DNA from: a virus
DNA: 20,457 nt
Reading direction: 5' to 3' (one strand)
IMG/VR virus record: IMGVR_UViG_3300031801_001259
Coordinates: 1-20,457 of that record
Shown: piece by piece, positions 12,833 to 19,882 of the stretch
Layout of the letters: each line of letters begins with the position of its first letter
Numbering within the stretch: position 1 is the first letter of the stretch
Notes under the pieces: generated by a model
Seen by the model: the letters and a program-made list of their open reading frames with translations, nothing else
Databases searched by the model: none
What the model was told of the DNA's origin: nothing
Made by a program: the position numbers and the translations under genes

Positions 12833-14127
12833 AGTATAAATCCTTGTTCTTGATACCAATTTAGTCTATTAAGCTGTTGTTTATGAACAATGGTGCCTCT
12901 AAATTGAAAATCTCTTATTAACGGATGTTTTTTATTGGGATGCTCTCGTAGAATTCTTCCAATTCGTTGCTCTAATTTAATAGGATTATTACTAGGACAT
13001 GTTAAATATAACGTATCTAACCTATGACAACTAATTCCTTCATCAAAGATTTTCGTAGATAAAATAGATTTATATTTAGTACCAGTGTGCGTTAAAATAT
13101 CTTTTCGTTGTTCTTCTTTAGTTTCTCCGATTAATAATACACTTCCTTTAATTAACTTTTGTAAAGCTTTTAACATATTAACTCTGTCAGATAAAATAAG
13201 AGGACATCGTCCATTAGCAATGTCCTGAGTGGCTATTTTACTAATTAAATTAATATATTCATGGCGTTCAGTTAGTTTATTTAATTGACGACTCCAATCT
13301 CTTTTAGGGTCTAAAACATGAAAAGGAATATCTGTATTAACTAATTCTACGAGTGGGTTGTCTTTTTTACTTAAATCTTCAGCATAAATTTTAAAAGGAG
13401 TGAAATAATCATTTAAAACTACGTGTTTTCCGTCTTTTCTTTTAGGGGTTGCTGTAATAGCTATCTTAATTTTACAATTAATATTATTAAGAGCGGCAGA
13501 AAAAAGCTCCGCTGGACATAAGTGGGCTTCGTCAACCATCACCATACTAAACTTATTATTAAGGGAGGGTAGCTTATTATATATACTTTTATATATTCCG
13601 ACAGTGACTTCTTGAAGATTAAACTCTCCATCTCCTATTGTTCCAATAGGAATACCTGGTAACTGTTTTTGAAGTTCCTCTTGCCATTGTTTAAAAAGTA
13701 ACTTAGTATGAACCATTATTAATGTAGGTAAATTGGCTTTAGCTATAATGTTACATCCTACATAAGTTTTTCCCCACCCACAAGGAGCTTGAAAAAGTCC
13801 ACTAGTTATGCGATCTTTTCTATTAAAAAATGCATCTACTACTTTTTGTTGTTCGGGACGTAATTGTCCTTTAAATGTAAATTTAGTTTGAGCTTTGGTA
13901 AATTTTCGGTGGTCTGTATAATTTTCTAAATCAAGTTTATAGTAGGCGTTACTAGGAATTGTATACAATTCACTTTCTTGATCATAGTTAAACCATTCAA
14001 ATATTTCTTTATCAATAATTTCTCGAAATTGAGATTCAAACTGAGCAGAATCGTAGATATCTTTTTTAAAAATATATATTTTATCTTGTAAAATAGCATT
14101 TTTAATTTTAATTTTTTGGTTCATCAT
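12829..14127 (-). CDS. uvsW: Superfamily 2 DNA helicase, UvsW-like
   Basis: A 432-residue SF2 helicase resembling T4 UvsW, which remodels branched DNA (R-loops, stalled forks, Holliday junctions) and favours recombination-dependent over origin-dependent replication. An N-terminal domain of about 85 residues precedes LRPEQQKVVDAFF (Q-motif-like), Walker A APCGWGKT (114-121, Lys120), PTLIMVHTKLL (motif Ia), MVMVDEAH (Walker B, DEAH at 199-202), AITATPKRKDG (motif III) and EQRIGRILRE (motif VI with arginine finger). The start ATG 14127 (or the ATG one codon on) overlaps the PyrB gene by about 20 bases with no clear ribosome binding site. Its stop overlaps the NifU start as ATGA. RadA-like and UvsX-like recombinases are not in this window. 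Confidence 0.92.
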   Translation of the reverse strand: MMNQKIKIKNAILQDKIYIFKKDIYDSAQFESQFREIIDKEIFEWFNYDQESELYTIPSNAYYKLDLENYTDHRKFTKAQTKFTFKGQLRPEQQKVVDAFFNRKDRITSGLFQAPCGWGKTYVGCNIIAKANLPTLIMVHTKLLFKQWQEELQKQLPGIPIGTIGDGEFNLQEVTVGIYKSIYNKLPSLNNKFSMVMVDEAHLCPAELFSAALNNINCKIKIAITATPKRKDGKHVVLNDYFTPFKIYAEDLSKKDNPLVELVNTDIPFHVLDPKRDWSRQLNKLTERHEYINLISKIATQDIANGRCPLILSDRVNMLKALQKLIKGSVLLIGETKEEQRKDILTHTGTKYKSILSTKIFDEGISCHRLDTLYLTCPSNNPIKLEQRIGRILREHPNKKHPLIRDFQFRGTIVHKQQLNRLNWYQEQGFIL

Positions 14128-14989
14128 CGAGGAAACTTCTTAATAAGGATTTTCTTATAAGTAAGCCATTAGCAATTTGTTTAAAATATTTAGCACGCGG
14201 ATCTACGTCAAACCATGTAGGTATTTCATTTTGTCGAGGAAAAGGATGCATCACAATCATATTCTTTTTAAAGTTCTTAACATTATTCTTAGTTAATTCA
14301 TAGTTTCCTACAGAACCTCTTTCTTTTTGAACTCTGGTTATGTACAGAACATCAGACTGTTGACAAATATTCTTGGTTAAGATTAAAGAAAGAGAAATAT
14401 TTACTCCGTGAGCATATTCAAAGGGAGCAGCTAAATTATCAGGACTGACTAAATTAATTTTTACATTAAAATCTTTTAAACTATGTAATAAACTATGAAT
14501 AGTTCTTCCATTTTTTAAATCTCCCATTAAAGTAATGGTAAGATTATCAATAGTGCCTTTTTCGTTCCAAATAGTATATAAATCTAATAAAGTTTGTGTT
14601 GGATGTTCTCCTATCCCGTCTCCTGCATTAATAATAGGAACTGTAGATACTGCAGCGGCTCTTTGAGCCGCGCCTTTTTCGCCATGTCGTAATACAATAA
14701 GATCTACATAACTTGCTATAGTTCTAATGGTATCCTCTAACGTCTCTCCTTTTGTAACACTTGAATAATTTACTTCGTTAATAGGAAGAACAGCATATCC
14801 TAATTGTGTAGCGGCACTATGAAAACTTGCACTTGTTCTTGTAGAAGGTTCATAAAATAAAGTAGCAATTTGTTTTTTAGTAGTAAAATCTTGATATTTA
14901 AATCCATATTTTTCGCTGTCTATTGATTTAAAAAGATTATAAAGACTTTTTTTGTCGTATTGATCTATAGATACTAAATGTTTCATCAT
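14108..14989 (-). CDS. pyrB: Aspartate carbamoyltransferase catalytic chain
   Basis: A 293-residue enzyme that joins carbamoyl phosphate and L-aspartate to carbamoyl-aspartate, the committed step of pyrimidine synthesis. FYEPSTRTSASFHSA holds the carbamoyl-phosphate site (Ser49, Arg51, Thr52), SSVTKGET has Lys80, VLRHGE has Arg101, GDGIGEHPTQTLLDLYT has His129 and Gln132, GDLKNGRT has Arg162, TRVQKERG has Arg219, and MHPFPRQNEI is the 260s loop. These match E. coli PyrB Arg54, Lys84, Arg105, His134, Gln137, Arg167 and Arg229, so it should be active. It is the catalytic chain only; no regulatory PyrI is present, so feedback control by CTP may be absent. ATG 14989 overlaps the preceding stop as ATGA; an upstream TTG (15001) is less likely. 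Ornithine carbamoyltransferase is excluded by the aspartate-type motifs, judged by eye. Confidence 0.95.
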   Translation of the reverse strand: MMKHLVSIDQYDKKSLYNLFKSIDSEKYGFKYQDFTTKKQIATLFYEPSTRTSASFHSAATQLGYAVLPINEVNYSSVTKGETLEDTIRTIASYVDLIVLRHGEKGAAQRAAAVSTVPIINAGDGIGEHPTQTLLDLYTIWNEKGTIDNLTITLMGDLKNGRTIHSLLHSLKDFNVKINLVSPDNLAAPFEYAHGVNISLSLILTKNICQQSDVLYITRVQKERGSVGNYELTKNNVKNFKKNMIVMHPFPRQNEIPTWFDVDPRAKYFKQIANGLLIRKSLLRSFLDDEPKN

Positions 14990-15393
14990 TGCAGGGCCCA
15001 AACATATTCCAAGTTATTAGGCTCAATCCACCCATATTTACCATAAAATTCAGGGTCTTTTCTGAGTAGATTTGACCTATGACTAGCATGAAGTTTTTCA
15101 TCTCCAAACCAAGGGGGGTAGTCATCATCACTTAATTCACCTACATCTACAATTTTCATGGTATTTTTATACCCTCTACCTTTCCATAAAATAATAGAAA
15201 GATTCATGTATTCTGTAAGTGCTTTTTCATATCCACGCCACATTTTGGTTGCAGGGTGGTTAATCCAACCACCTTTTTCACGTTTCATAGCATTAAGTAG
15301 TTGCATTGCTTCTACTCGTTGTTTACCTAAACGTCGATAATCAAGACAATCTAGGGATAAAACAAAATCATCATAAGGTAAAAATGTTTGCAT
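14986..15393 (-). CDS. Pyrimidine-dimer DNA glycosylase (Pyr_excise / MSMEG_6728-like) family protein
   Basis: A 135-residue protein that closely fits the bacterial MSMEG_6728-like family, assigned to the pyrimidine-dimer glycosylase/endonuclease V group. It starts MQTFLPYDDF, and has LDYRRLGKQRVEAMQLLNAM (17-36), NHPATKMWRGYE (45-56) and PPWFGDEKLHASHRS then LLRKDPEFYG (93-118), all hallmark segments. T4 endonuclease V removes UV-induced pyrimidine dimers using its N-terminal Thr amine and Glu23. By eye the Glu position here is Asp18 and the residue after Met is Gln, so activity by the T4 mechanism is uncertain. A repair role would suit a phage in sunlit water. The start codon shares one base with the stop of the preceding unknown gene (TAATG). 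Confidence 0.85.
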   Translation of the reverse strand: MQTFLPYDDFVLSLDCLDYRRLGKQRVEAMQLLNAMKREKGGWINHPATKMWRGYEKALTEYMNLSIILWKGRGYKNTMKIVDVGELSDDDYPPWFGDEKLHASHRSNLLRKDPEFYGKYGWIEPNNLEYVWALQ

Positions 15394-15914
15394 TATAATT
15401 TAATTTCCGTTGTATAGTTATGTTCGTGAGTAAATTCTTTAATGTACCAAGTACTATTTACATTTACTAGTAAAGCATATAAATCTTTTGATTTAAAATC
15501 ATCAATATCATAAGGTAGTTCAAAAGGATACGAAATTCCTTCAATCCATAAGAGATTATCGTTTTTCTTTTTAACTTGTGCTATTTTAGCTTTAAATTTT
15601 TGTTTACGAGTTAAATTAAAATTTTTTCCTGCGCTATCTAGTCCCCATTTTACTTGATCTACAGATTTTATGAGTTGACGTAGAGAAGTAAATGTAAAAT
15701 CAAATACTATTCTTGTTTGAGGATAAGCTGCATCTAATTTTAATAATCTTTCAGAGTAACTATTTCCTTCTAATTTGGGATCATCAAGTACATATACTTT
15801 CCCATATTTAAACTTGGTTAAGACTCTTTGACCTTGAAGAGAAAAAGAAATTTGATGGGGTTTATTTTTAAGACCAAAAAAAGGGAATTCGATACCATCA
15901 AATTTTATACTCAT
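15393..15914 (-). CDS. Hypothetical protein, 173 aa
   Basis: An unrecognised 173-residue basic protein, probably mostly beta in its N-terminal half (IKFDGIEFPFFGLKN, QISFSLQGQRVLTKF, KYGKVYVLDD), with a helix-forming middle (SLRQLIKSVDQVKWGLDS) and a Lys-rich segment NLTRKQKFKAKIAQVKKKND (99-118) that could bind nucleic acid. The C-terminal part, LWIEGISYPFELP and ALLVNVNSTWYIKEFTHEHN, returns to strands. There is no signal peptide or membrane segment. It overlaps the YkgJ-like gene by ATGA and the Pyr_excise gene by TAATG, so it is firmly embedded in the replication operon and surely coding. A link to DNA metabolism is inferred from position and charge only. Confidence 0.8.
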   Translation of the reverse strand: MSIKFDGIEFPFFGLKNKPHQISFSLQGQRVLTKFKYGKVYVLDDPKLEGNSYSERLLKLDAAYPQTRIVFDFTFTSLRQLIKSVDQVKWGLDSAGKNFNLTRKQKFKAKIAQVKKKNDNLLWIEGISYPFELPYDIDDFKSKDLYALLVNVNSTWYIKEFTHEHNYTTEIKL

Positions 15915-16330
15915 ACTTTTTTGCCAAATATTGGAAAATATCTCCCGACCACAAGGGTGTAGTTTTTTTTAGTAGCGTTTTTCATTCTTTTGATTGTAGC
16001 TTGACCTTCTAGAGTTTTAGCTGCTCTATTCCAAACTTCGAATACTCTATTACTATCAAATAAAAGTCCTGAGAGTTTAGGTTTATCTTTTTCTTCTCCA
16101 AATCCTTTCACCCAATCACACAAATATGTGTTACAAGTGAAACATTTAGTATTATAAATGGAACAGCTAGAGTTATAGTTTTTCCATAATTCTTTATTGT
16201 TACTTCTTAAAGAAAATTGAGGTGGTTTATCTTTTAAATAATGACAAAATTGCTTTGATGCTTTATCTAATCCAGTATCGTGAATTTCTAGAGAATAACA
16301 ACACACGGCACATCCATCACAATTTCTCAT
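15911..16330 (-). CDS. YkgJ-like zinc/iron-chelating cysteine-cluster protein
   Basis: A 139-residue protein with nine cysteines, starting CDGCAVCC (Cys4, Cys7, Cys10, Cys11), then Cys29 in FCHYL, Cys56 in SSCSIY, and CFTCNTYLCDW (Cys63, Cys66, Cys71), followed by KDKPKLSGLLFDS. The order of CxxCxxCC, a lone Cys-His, a C-x-I-Y segment and a Cys-rich FxCxW segment, then a Pro-containing strand, matches the YkgJ family (putative zinc- or iron-chelating domain). The family's biochemical role is unclear; some members are linked to methylation or oxidation, others to metal binding. The ATG overlaps the DNA polymerase stop as ATGA, and its own stop overlaps the next gene the same way. The presence of NifU in the same block makes an Fe-S cluster conceivable, but that is speculation. 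Confidence 0.75.
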   Translation of the reverse strand: MRNCDGCAVCCYSLEIHDTGLDKASKQFCHYLKDKPPQFSLRSNNKELWKNYNSSCSIYNTKCFTCNTYLCDWVKGFGEEKDKPKLSGLLFDSNRVFEVWNRAAKTLEGQATIKRMKNATKKNYTLVVGRYFPIFGKKV

Positions 16331-18573
16331 ACCATTTCATAAGGTATTAAATCGCCCCAACTAGAGCCGACCTCAAATTCTACCCCTATTGGGCAGTTAC
16401 GAATTTCCATTCCTCTGGGTTGTTGTAAAAATTGTTGCACATTAGTTACCCACTCATCAATATAATCATTTTGAATTTCGGCTACAATTGAATCATGTAC
16501 TACGGTAAAAGGTATCATTACTTTTTGATACTTATTTTTTTGAATCCAATTCATTGTATCAATTAAGCCTAACACATTAATATCGCTGGCTACGCTTTGT
16601 ACTAAGAAGTTAACTCCACTTCGAACAGCGTGTTTTGCGACACCTTTATTAGAGCTTTTGCTCTCTGGTAATCGTCTTTTTCTTCCAAATTCACTATAAA
16701 TATACGCATGATTCTCAATAAATACATTTGACCTTTCAATCCATGTTTTTAGACTTGAGGCTTCTCTAAAATATTTAGCAATAAATTGTTTAGCTTGTAC
16801 AAAAGAAATATTAGCTGTTTCTGCAACTTTCGCTGGCCCTGCTTGGTACATTATTCCGAATGTAATTGCTTTTGCATATTGTCTTTGCTCTGGATAACGT
16901 GTTTTAATTTCAGCAATTTCACACGGTAAACTAAATATTTGTTTGGCAACATAAGAATGAAAATCTAAATTTTCGATAAAAGCTTTTTGTAGAAAGGAAT
17001 CATTACTTAATACTGCAGCGTAATAAACTTCGGCTGTTTTTAAATCGCATTGAACAATTTGAAAATTATCTCTTGCTTTAAAGAGTTTTTTAATATCTTT
17101 ATTATCTCGTGGAATATTTTGATAATTTAAGGTTCCTGAACTACTTAGTCGACCACTGGTTGTTCCGTGAATATTAAATGAGGAACGAAGTCTATGATCT
17201 TTATCTAATCCCTTTAATATATTTCGAATATAAGTATTACTTAGTTTCGTCTTTTCTCGCAAGTCTAGAATAGCATCCGATAATGGATGGTCTAACTCTG
17301 CTAGAACTTCTTTATCCGTTGATTGGGCTCCTGTGGCTGTCTTTTTAGTAGATCGCAACTTTAAAATATTAAAAAATACTTCTCTGAGTTGATGAGTACT
17401 ATTGGGGTTAAATGTTTTTTCGTGAATACGTTCAAATCTTTGAATGGATTCATCCATTGAAATTTCATTAATACATTCTTCAATATCAATTTCATAATTT
17501 TCTTGAAGTGAGATAGCGTGCTCGACACTAATAGGTCCACCGTTGTTTTCTAATTCTGATAAAGCAACTATGGCTGGTTTTAGAATTTCATTATAAAGTT
17601 TATTAAATTTTTCGTTATCACTAACAATTGGATAAAATTTACTATATAGTTGAAAAGTAGCATCAGCATCTTTACAAGCATAGGGAGCTAAAATATCAAC
17701 AGGTAACATTCCATAATTAAAATCTTCTAATTTTATTTTATGCTTACGAGCAAATGATTTCTTATAATCATCTAATTCTTTTTCGTAGTCTCCTAAATCT
17801 GTGAATCGCAATGCTAATTGTTTTAAACCATGTGTTCCAACAGCTTCTTCTAAACAATAGTGAAGTAACATTGTATCTTCAAAATGAGGAAATTCAAAAC
17901 CAAATTCATAGGCAAGAAAACTCATGTCAAATTTAGCATTATGAAAAATACATATTTTTTCTTTAAATAAATCAGATAACTCTTCTAAATAGAGTTCTGC
18001 TACTTCTGCAGTTACATACCTACCCTCGTGATTTTGAGTACTTAATGCAATTCCTAAAACAGCTCCTTTGCGAGGAGATAAGGAAGTAGTTTCAATATCG
18101 ACAACAATTTGTTTACTATTTTTAAGTATTTCTAAATAAGGATTAAACTCTGCCTGAGTATCAATCATTCGATGGTCTTTTTCATATTTAGATGAATCTA
18201 TAGTTCCACTTAATACTTTTTCTATTGTAGAGAAAGCTTTTTGAATTTCTTCTTTGTATTGTGGTTTGAATACGGTTAGATTAGGATGTATAATTGGAAT
18301 ATAGCGTTTTTCTATAAAAACTCCGTTATATTTTGTAATTCCTGTCATTCCGCATACATATTTTAAAGCTTCTGCTCCAACAGGACAAACTACTGTATAG
18401 TTATCCAATAGCGTGAAGTCTAAATCCACATCCTTTTTTAGAATTTTTTCTTTTTCTTTTGAACAAAGAAAGTAAGTATCATAATTTCCAAGTTTTTTAT
18501 CATAGTCTGATAAAGTCTTGGAAGGATTTTTTTCGGAGGCGGAGGCAAAAATAAATGCAATAGTGTTATTCAT
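16327..18573 (-). CDS. polA: Family A DNA polymerase with N-terminal uracil-DNA-glycosylase-like domain
   Basis: A 748-residue replicative polymerase. Residues 1-122 look like a UDG-superfamily domain: a first strand IAFIFASASEKNP, VVCPVGAEALKYVCG (61-75) and IPIIHPN (92-98), the last resembling the HPS motif. The 3'-5' proofreading domain keeps ExoI VVDIETT (Asp159, Glu161), ExoII FHNAKFD (Asn212, Asp216) and ExoIII YACKD (Tyr298, Asp302). The polymerase domain has TSGRLSSSGTLNYQNIP; motif A CDLKTAEVY (Asp510, Glu515); motif B RQYAKAITFGIMYQ (Arg564, Lys568, Phe572, Tyr576); motif C VVHDSIVAE (His693, Asp694). Phe572 corresponds to E. coli Phe762. Deviations are Gln577 for the Gly after Tyr in motif B, and Ser695 where E. 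coli has Glu883. It lacks a 5' nuclease domain; the separate enzyme at 2230-3090 supplies it. Confidence 0.95.
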   Translation of the reverse strand: MNNTIAFIFASASEKNPSKTLSDYDKKLGNYDTYFLCSKEKEKILKKDVDLDFTLLDNYTVVCPVGAEALKYVCGMTGITKYNGVFIEKRYIPIIHPNLTVFKPQYKEEIQKAFSTIEKVLSGTIDSSKYEKDHRMIDTQAEFNPYLEILKNSKQIVVDIETTSLSPRKGAVLGIALSTQNHEGRYVTAEVAELYLEELSDLFKEKICIFHNAKFDMSFLAYEFGFEFPHFEDTMLLHYCLEEAVGTHGLKQLALRFTDLGDYEKELDDYKKSFARKHKIKLEDFNYGMLPVDILAPYACKDADATFQLYSKFYPIVSDNEKFNKLYNEILKPAIVALSELENNGGPISVEHAISLQENYEIDIEECINEISMDESIQRFERIHEKTFNPNSTHQLREVFFNILKLRSTKKTATGAQSTDKEVLAELDHPLSDAILDLREKTKLSNTYIRNILKGLDKDHRLRSSFNIHGTTSGRLSSSGTLNYQNIPRDNKDIKKLFKARDNFQIVQCDLKTAEVYYAAVLSNDSFLQKAFIENLDFHSYVAKQIFSLPCEIAEIKTRYPEQRQYAKAITFGIMYQAGPAKVAETANISFVQAKQFIAKYFREASSLKTWIERSNVFIENHAYIYSEFGRKRRLPESKSSNKGVAKHAVRSGVNFLVQSVASDINVLGLIDTMNWIQKNKYQKVMIPFTVVHDSIVAEIQNDYIDEWVTNVQQFLQQPRGMEIRNCPIGVEFEVGSSWGDLIPYEMV

Positions 18574-18579
18574 ATCTTT

Positions 18580-18608
18580 ATTATACTCTTTTATTAAGAA
18601 GTTGACAA
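18580..18608 (-). promoter_or_regulatory. Sigma70-type promoter candidate at the DNA polymerase start
   Basis: On the minus strand TTGTCA (18603-18608; five of six -35 bases) is followed after exactly 17 bases by TATAAT (18580-18585; perfect -10). Six bases (AAAGAT) separate the -10 from the polymerase ATG at 18573, so the expected +1 falls on or next to the A of that ATG. Such a transcript would be leaderless or nearly so, which agrees with the lack of a good ribosome binding site upstream of this gene. The -35 overlaps the last codons of the primase gene. In AT-rich DNA a chance -10 is likely, but the joint match and exact spacing make this the best promoter candidate in the window. Confidence 0.5.
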
Positions 18609-19460
18609 GTAGTATTTAATTTCATCTGTGCTTAAAGCACCTGGGTCCATATGAGATGGTAACTTTATAGTTGTAGTTTGAAAATCAAACTTTTCGAGGA
18701 GACGACTAATTTTTTGAGCTGCTAAAGCACCTGCTGAATCTCCATCCATCATTAATTTAACAGAAGTAACTCCTAGTTTATCCAGTAATTCAATCTTTTT
18801 TTCTCCAAAATTTTGGGTTCCAAAAGTGCAGAGAACATTATGATAACCGTGTTGCCATAAATTCATCATATCAAATAAACCTTCTACAATAACAACTTCC
18901 ACAGTCGGCATTAGTTTATCAACTGGAAATAGAATATTCATAACAGTAGCCCCACCAGGTCTACGCATGTATTTAGGTTTATCTGGTCCTTTAAATCTGT
19001 ATCTTCCTTCAATAAATCTTAGTTTATTAAATTGATAAATGGGAACACATAAATAATCATTTAAACCATACTGATCAGTAAAAAAAGCATCAAATTCTTT
19101 TAATATTTGCGCTGAGATATTTTTATACGCTCCTCGGGCTGGACGCCTAATAGTAGGCATATTGATAGTATCTTTTTCAATTAACTTTTTGATTTTTTGT
19201 TTAACTTTGAGAATTTTATAAGGTTGTTTAGTATCTAATTTTAATTTAGTAGTAATACCAATACTATCTAAAAATTTATTTTTCCCACCACTAAATCCAC
19301 AACTCCAACAATGAAAAATATTATCTTCTAAATTATAACTTAAACTAGGATTCTCATCATTATGATTACCACCCGTACATTTAATGAGAACTTCGGTAGG
19401 ATTATTAGTTTTTTTATAAGTTATTTTATTATTATCTAGTATTTCTAATAATTCTGTCAT
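18594..19460 (-). CDS. DnaG-type DNA primase (CHC2 zinc finger and Toprim)
   Basis: A 288-residue primase from ATG 19460, which overlaps the HIT-gene stop as ATGA; a GTG at 19469 is the other possible start. The N-terminus holds a zinc-binding motif of CHC2 type, with ligands Cys28, His33, Cys51 and Cys54 (IFHCWSCGFSGG). The Toprim catalytic domain follows: VVIVEGLFD (Glu193) and LMMDGDSAG (Asp239, Asp241). RFIEGRYRF and CVPIYQFN belong to the N-terminal RNA polymerase-like region. It makes RNA primers for the polymerase. It is short compared with bacterial DnaG (about 580 residues) because the helicase-binding C-terminal domain is missing; the helicase is a separate gene upstream, unlike the T7 primase-helicase fusion. 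Confidence 0.93.
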   Translation of the reverse strand: MTELLEILDNNKITYKKTNNPTEVLIKCTGGNHNDENPSLSYNLEDNIFHCWSCGFSGGKNKFLDSIGITTKLKLDTKQPYKILKVKQKIKKLIEKDTINMPTIRRPARGAYKNISAQILKEFDAFFTDQYGLNDYLCVPIYQFNKLRFIEGRYRFKGPDKPKYMRRPGGATVMNILFPVDKLMPTVEVVIVEGLFDMMNLWQHGYHNVLCTFGTQNFGEKKIELLDKLGVTSVKLMMDGDSAGALAAQKISRLLEKFDFQTTTIKLPSHMDPGALSTDEIKYYLSTS

Positions 19461-19882
19461 TGGAGACACTCATATTGTGGATGATTTTTATAAGAAGTTG
19501 GGTGTTTTCCACCTACTCGGGCTAATCTTACGCTTCCAACATTTTCATTATCTCCGTTATCTTGATAATGCCGAGGAATAAAATGTACGTGAGGCCAGTC
19601 TACTGATTGACCACCAGCTCGGTGCATATTCATACCTAAATGATATCCATTAATTATATCCTTTTGAGTCTGAGTTTCCCCTTCTTTCAATGCATATTTA
19701 AATGCTTCTTGAATATCATCAGCACTATTAATTTTAGGTATAAATAATAGATGTCCTGTACAGACAGGATACTTATCATAAATAGCTATACAATTTTTAT
19801 ATTCTTTATAAATTTTATTATTTGATTCCATAAAAGGAGTTTCTAAATAAGAATTATATTTATTAGGTGTTCCGTAAGTCAT
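19457..19882 (-). CDS. HIT-family (histidine triad) protein with altered triad
   Basis: A 141-residue protein of the HIT superfamily, nucleotide hydrolases and transferases acting on AMP-linked substrates. Recognisable are the start NKIYKEYKNCIAIYDKYP, GHLLFIPK, and GGQSVDWPHVHFIPRHYQD. The usual H-x-H-x-H-xx motif here reads W-P-H-V-H-F-I, so the first His is Trp96, while His98 (the expected nucleophile) and His100 remain. PRHYQDNGDNENVGSVRL matches the following conserved stretch. I chose ATG 19882; TTG 19924 and ATG 19909 are also in frame. It overlaps the helicase end by 20 bases and the primase start by ATGA. In replication operons such a protein might handle nucleotide by-products, but no substrate can be deduced. 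Confidence 0.85.
   Translation of the reverse strand: MTYGTPNKYNSYLETPFMESNNKIYKEYKNCIAIYDKYPVCTGHLLFIPKINSADDIQEAFKYALKEGETQTQKDIINGYHLGMNMHRAGGQSVDWPHVHFIPRHYQDNGDNENVGSVRLARVGGKHPTSYKNHPQYECLQ

Noticed and set aside
18602-18607. A perfect TTGACA on the plus strand
   Set aside because: No acceptable -10 hexamer lies 16-18 bases downstream on that strand and no rightward gene follows; it is the complement overlap of the minus-strand -35.
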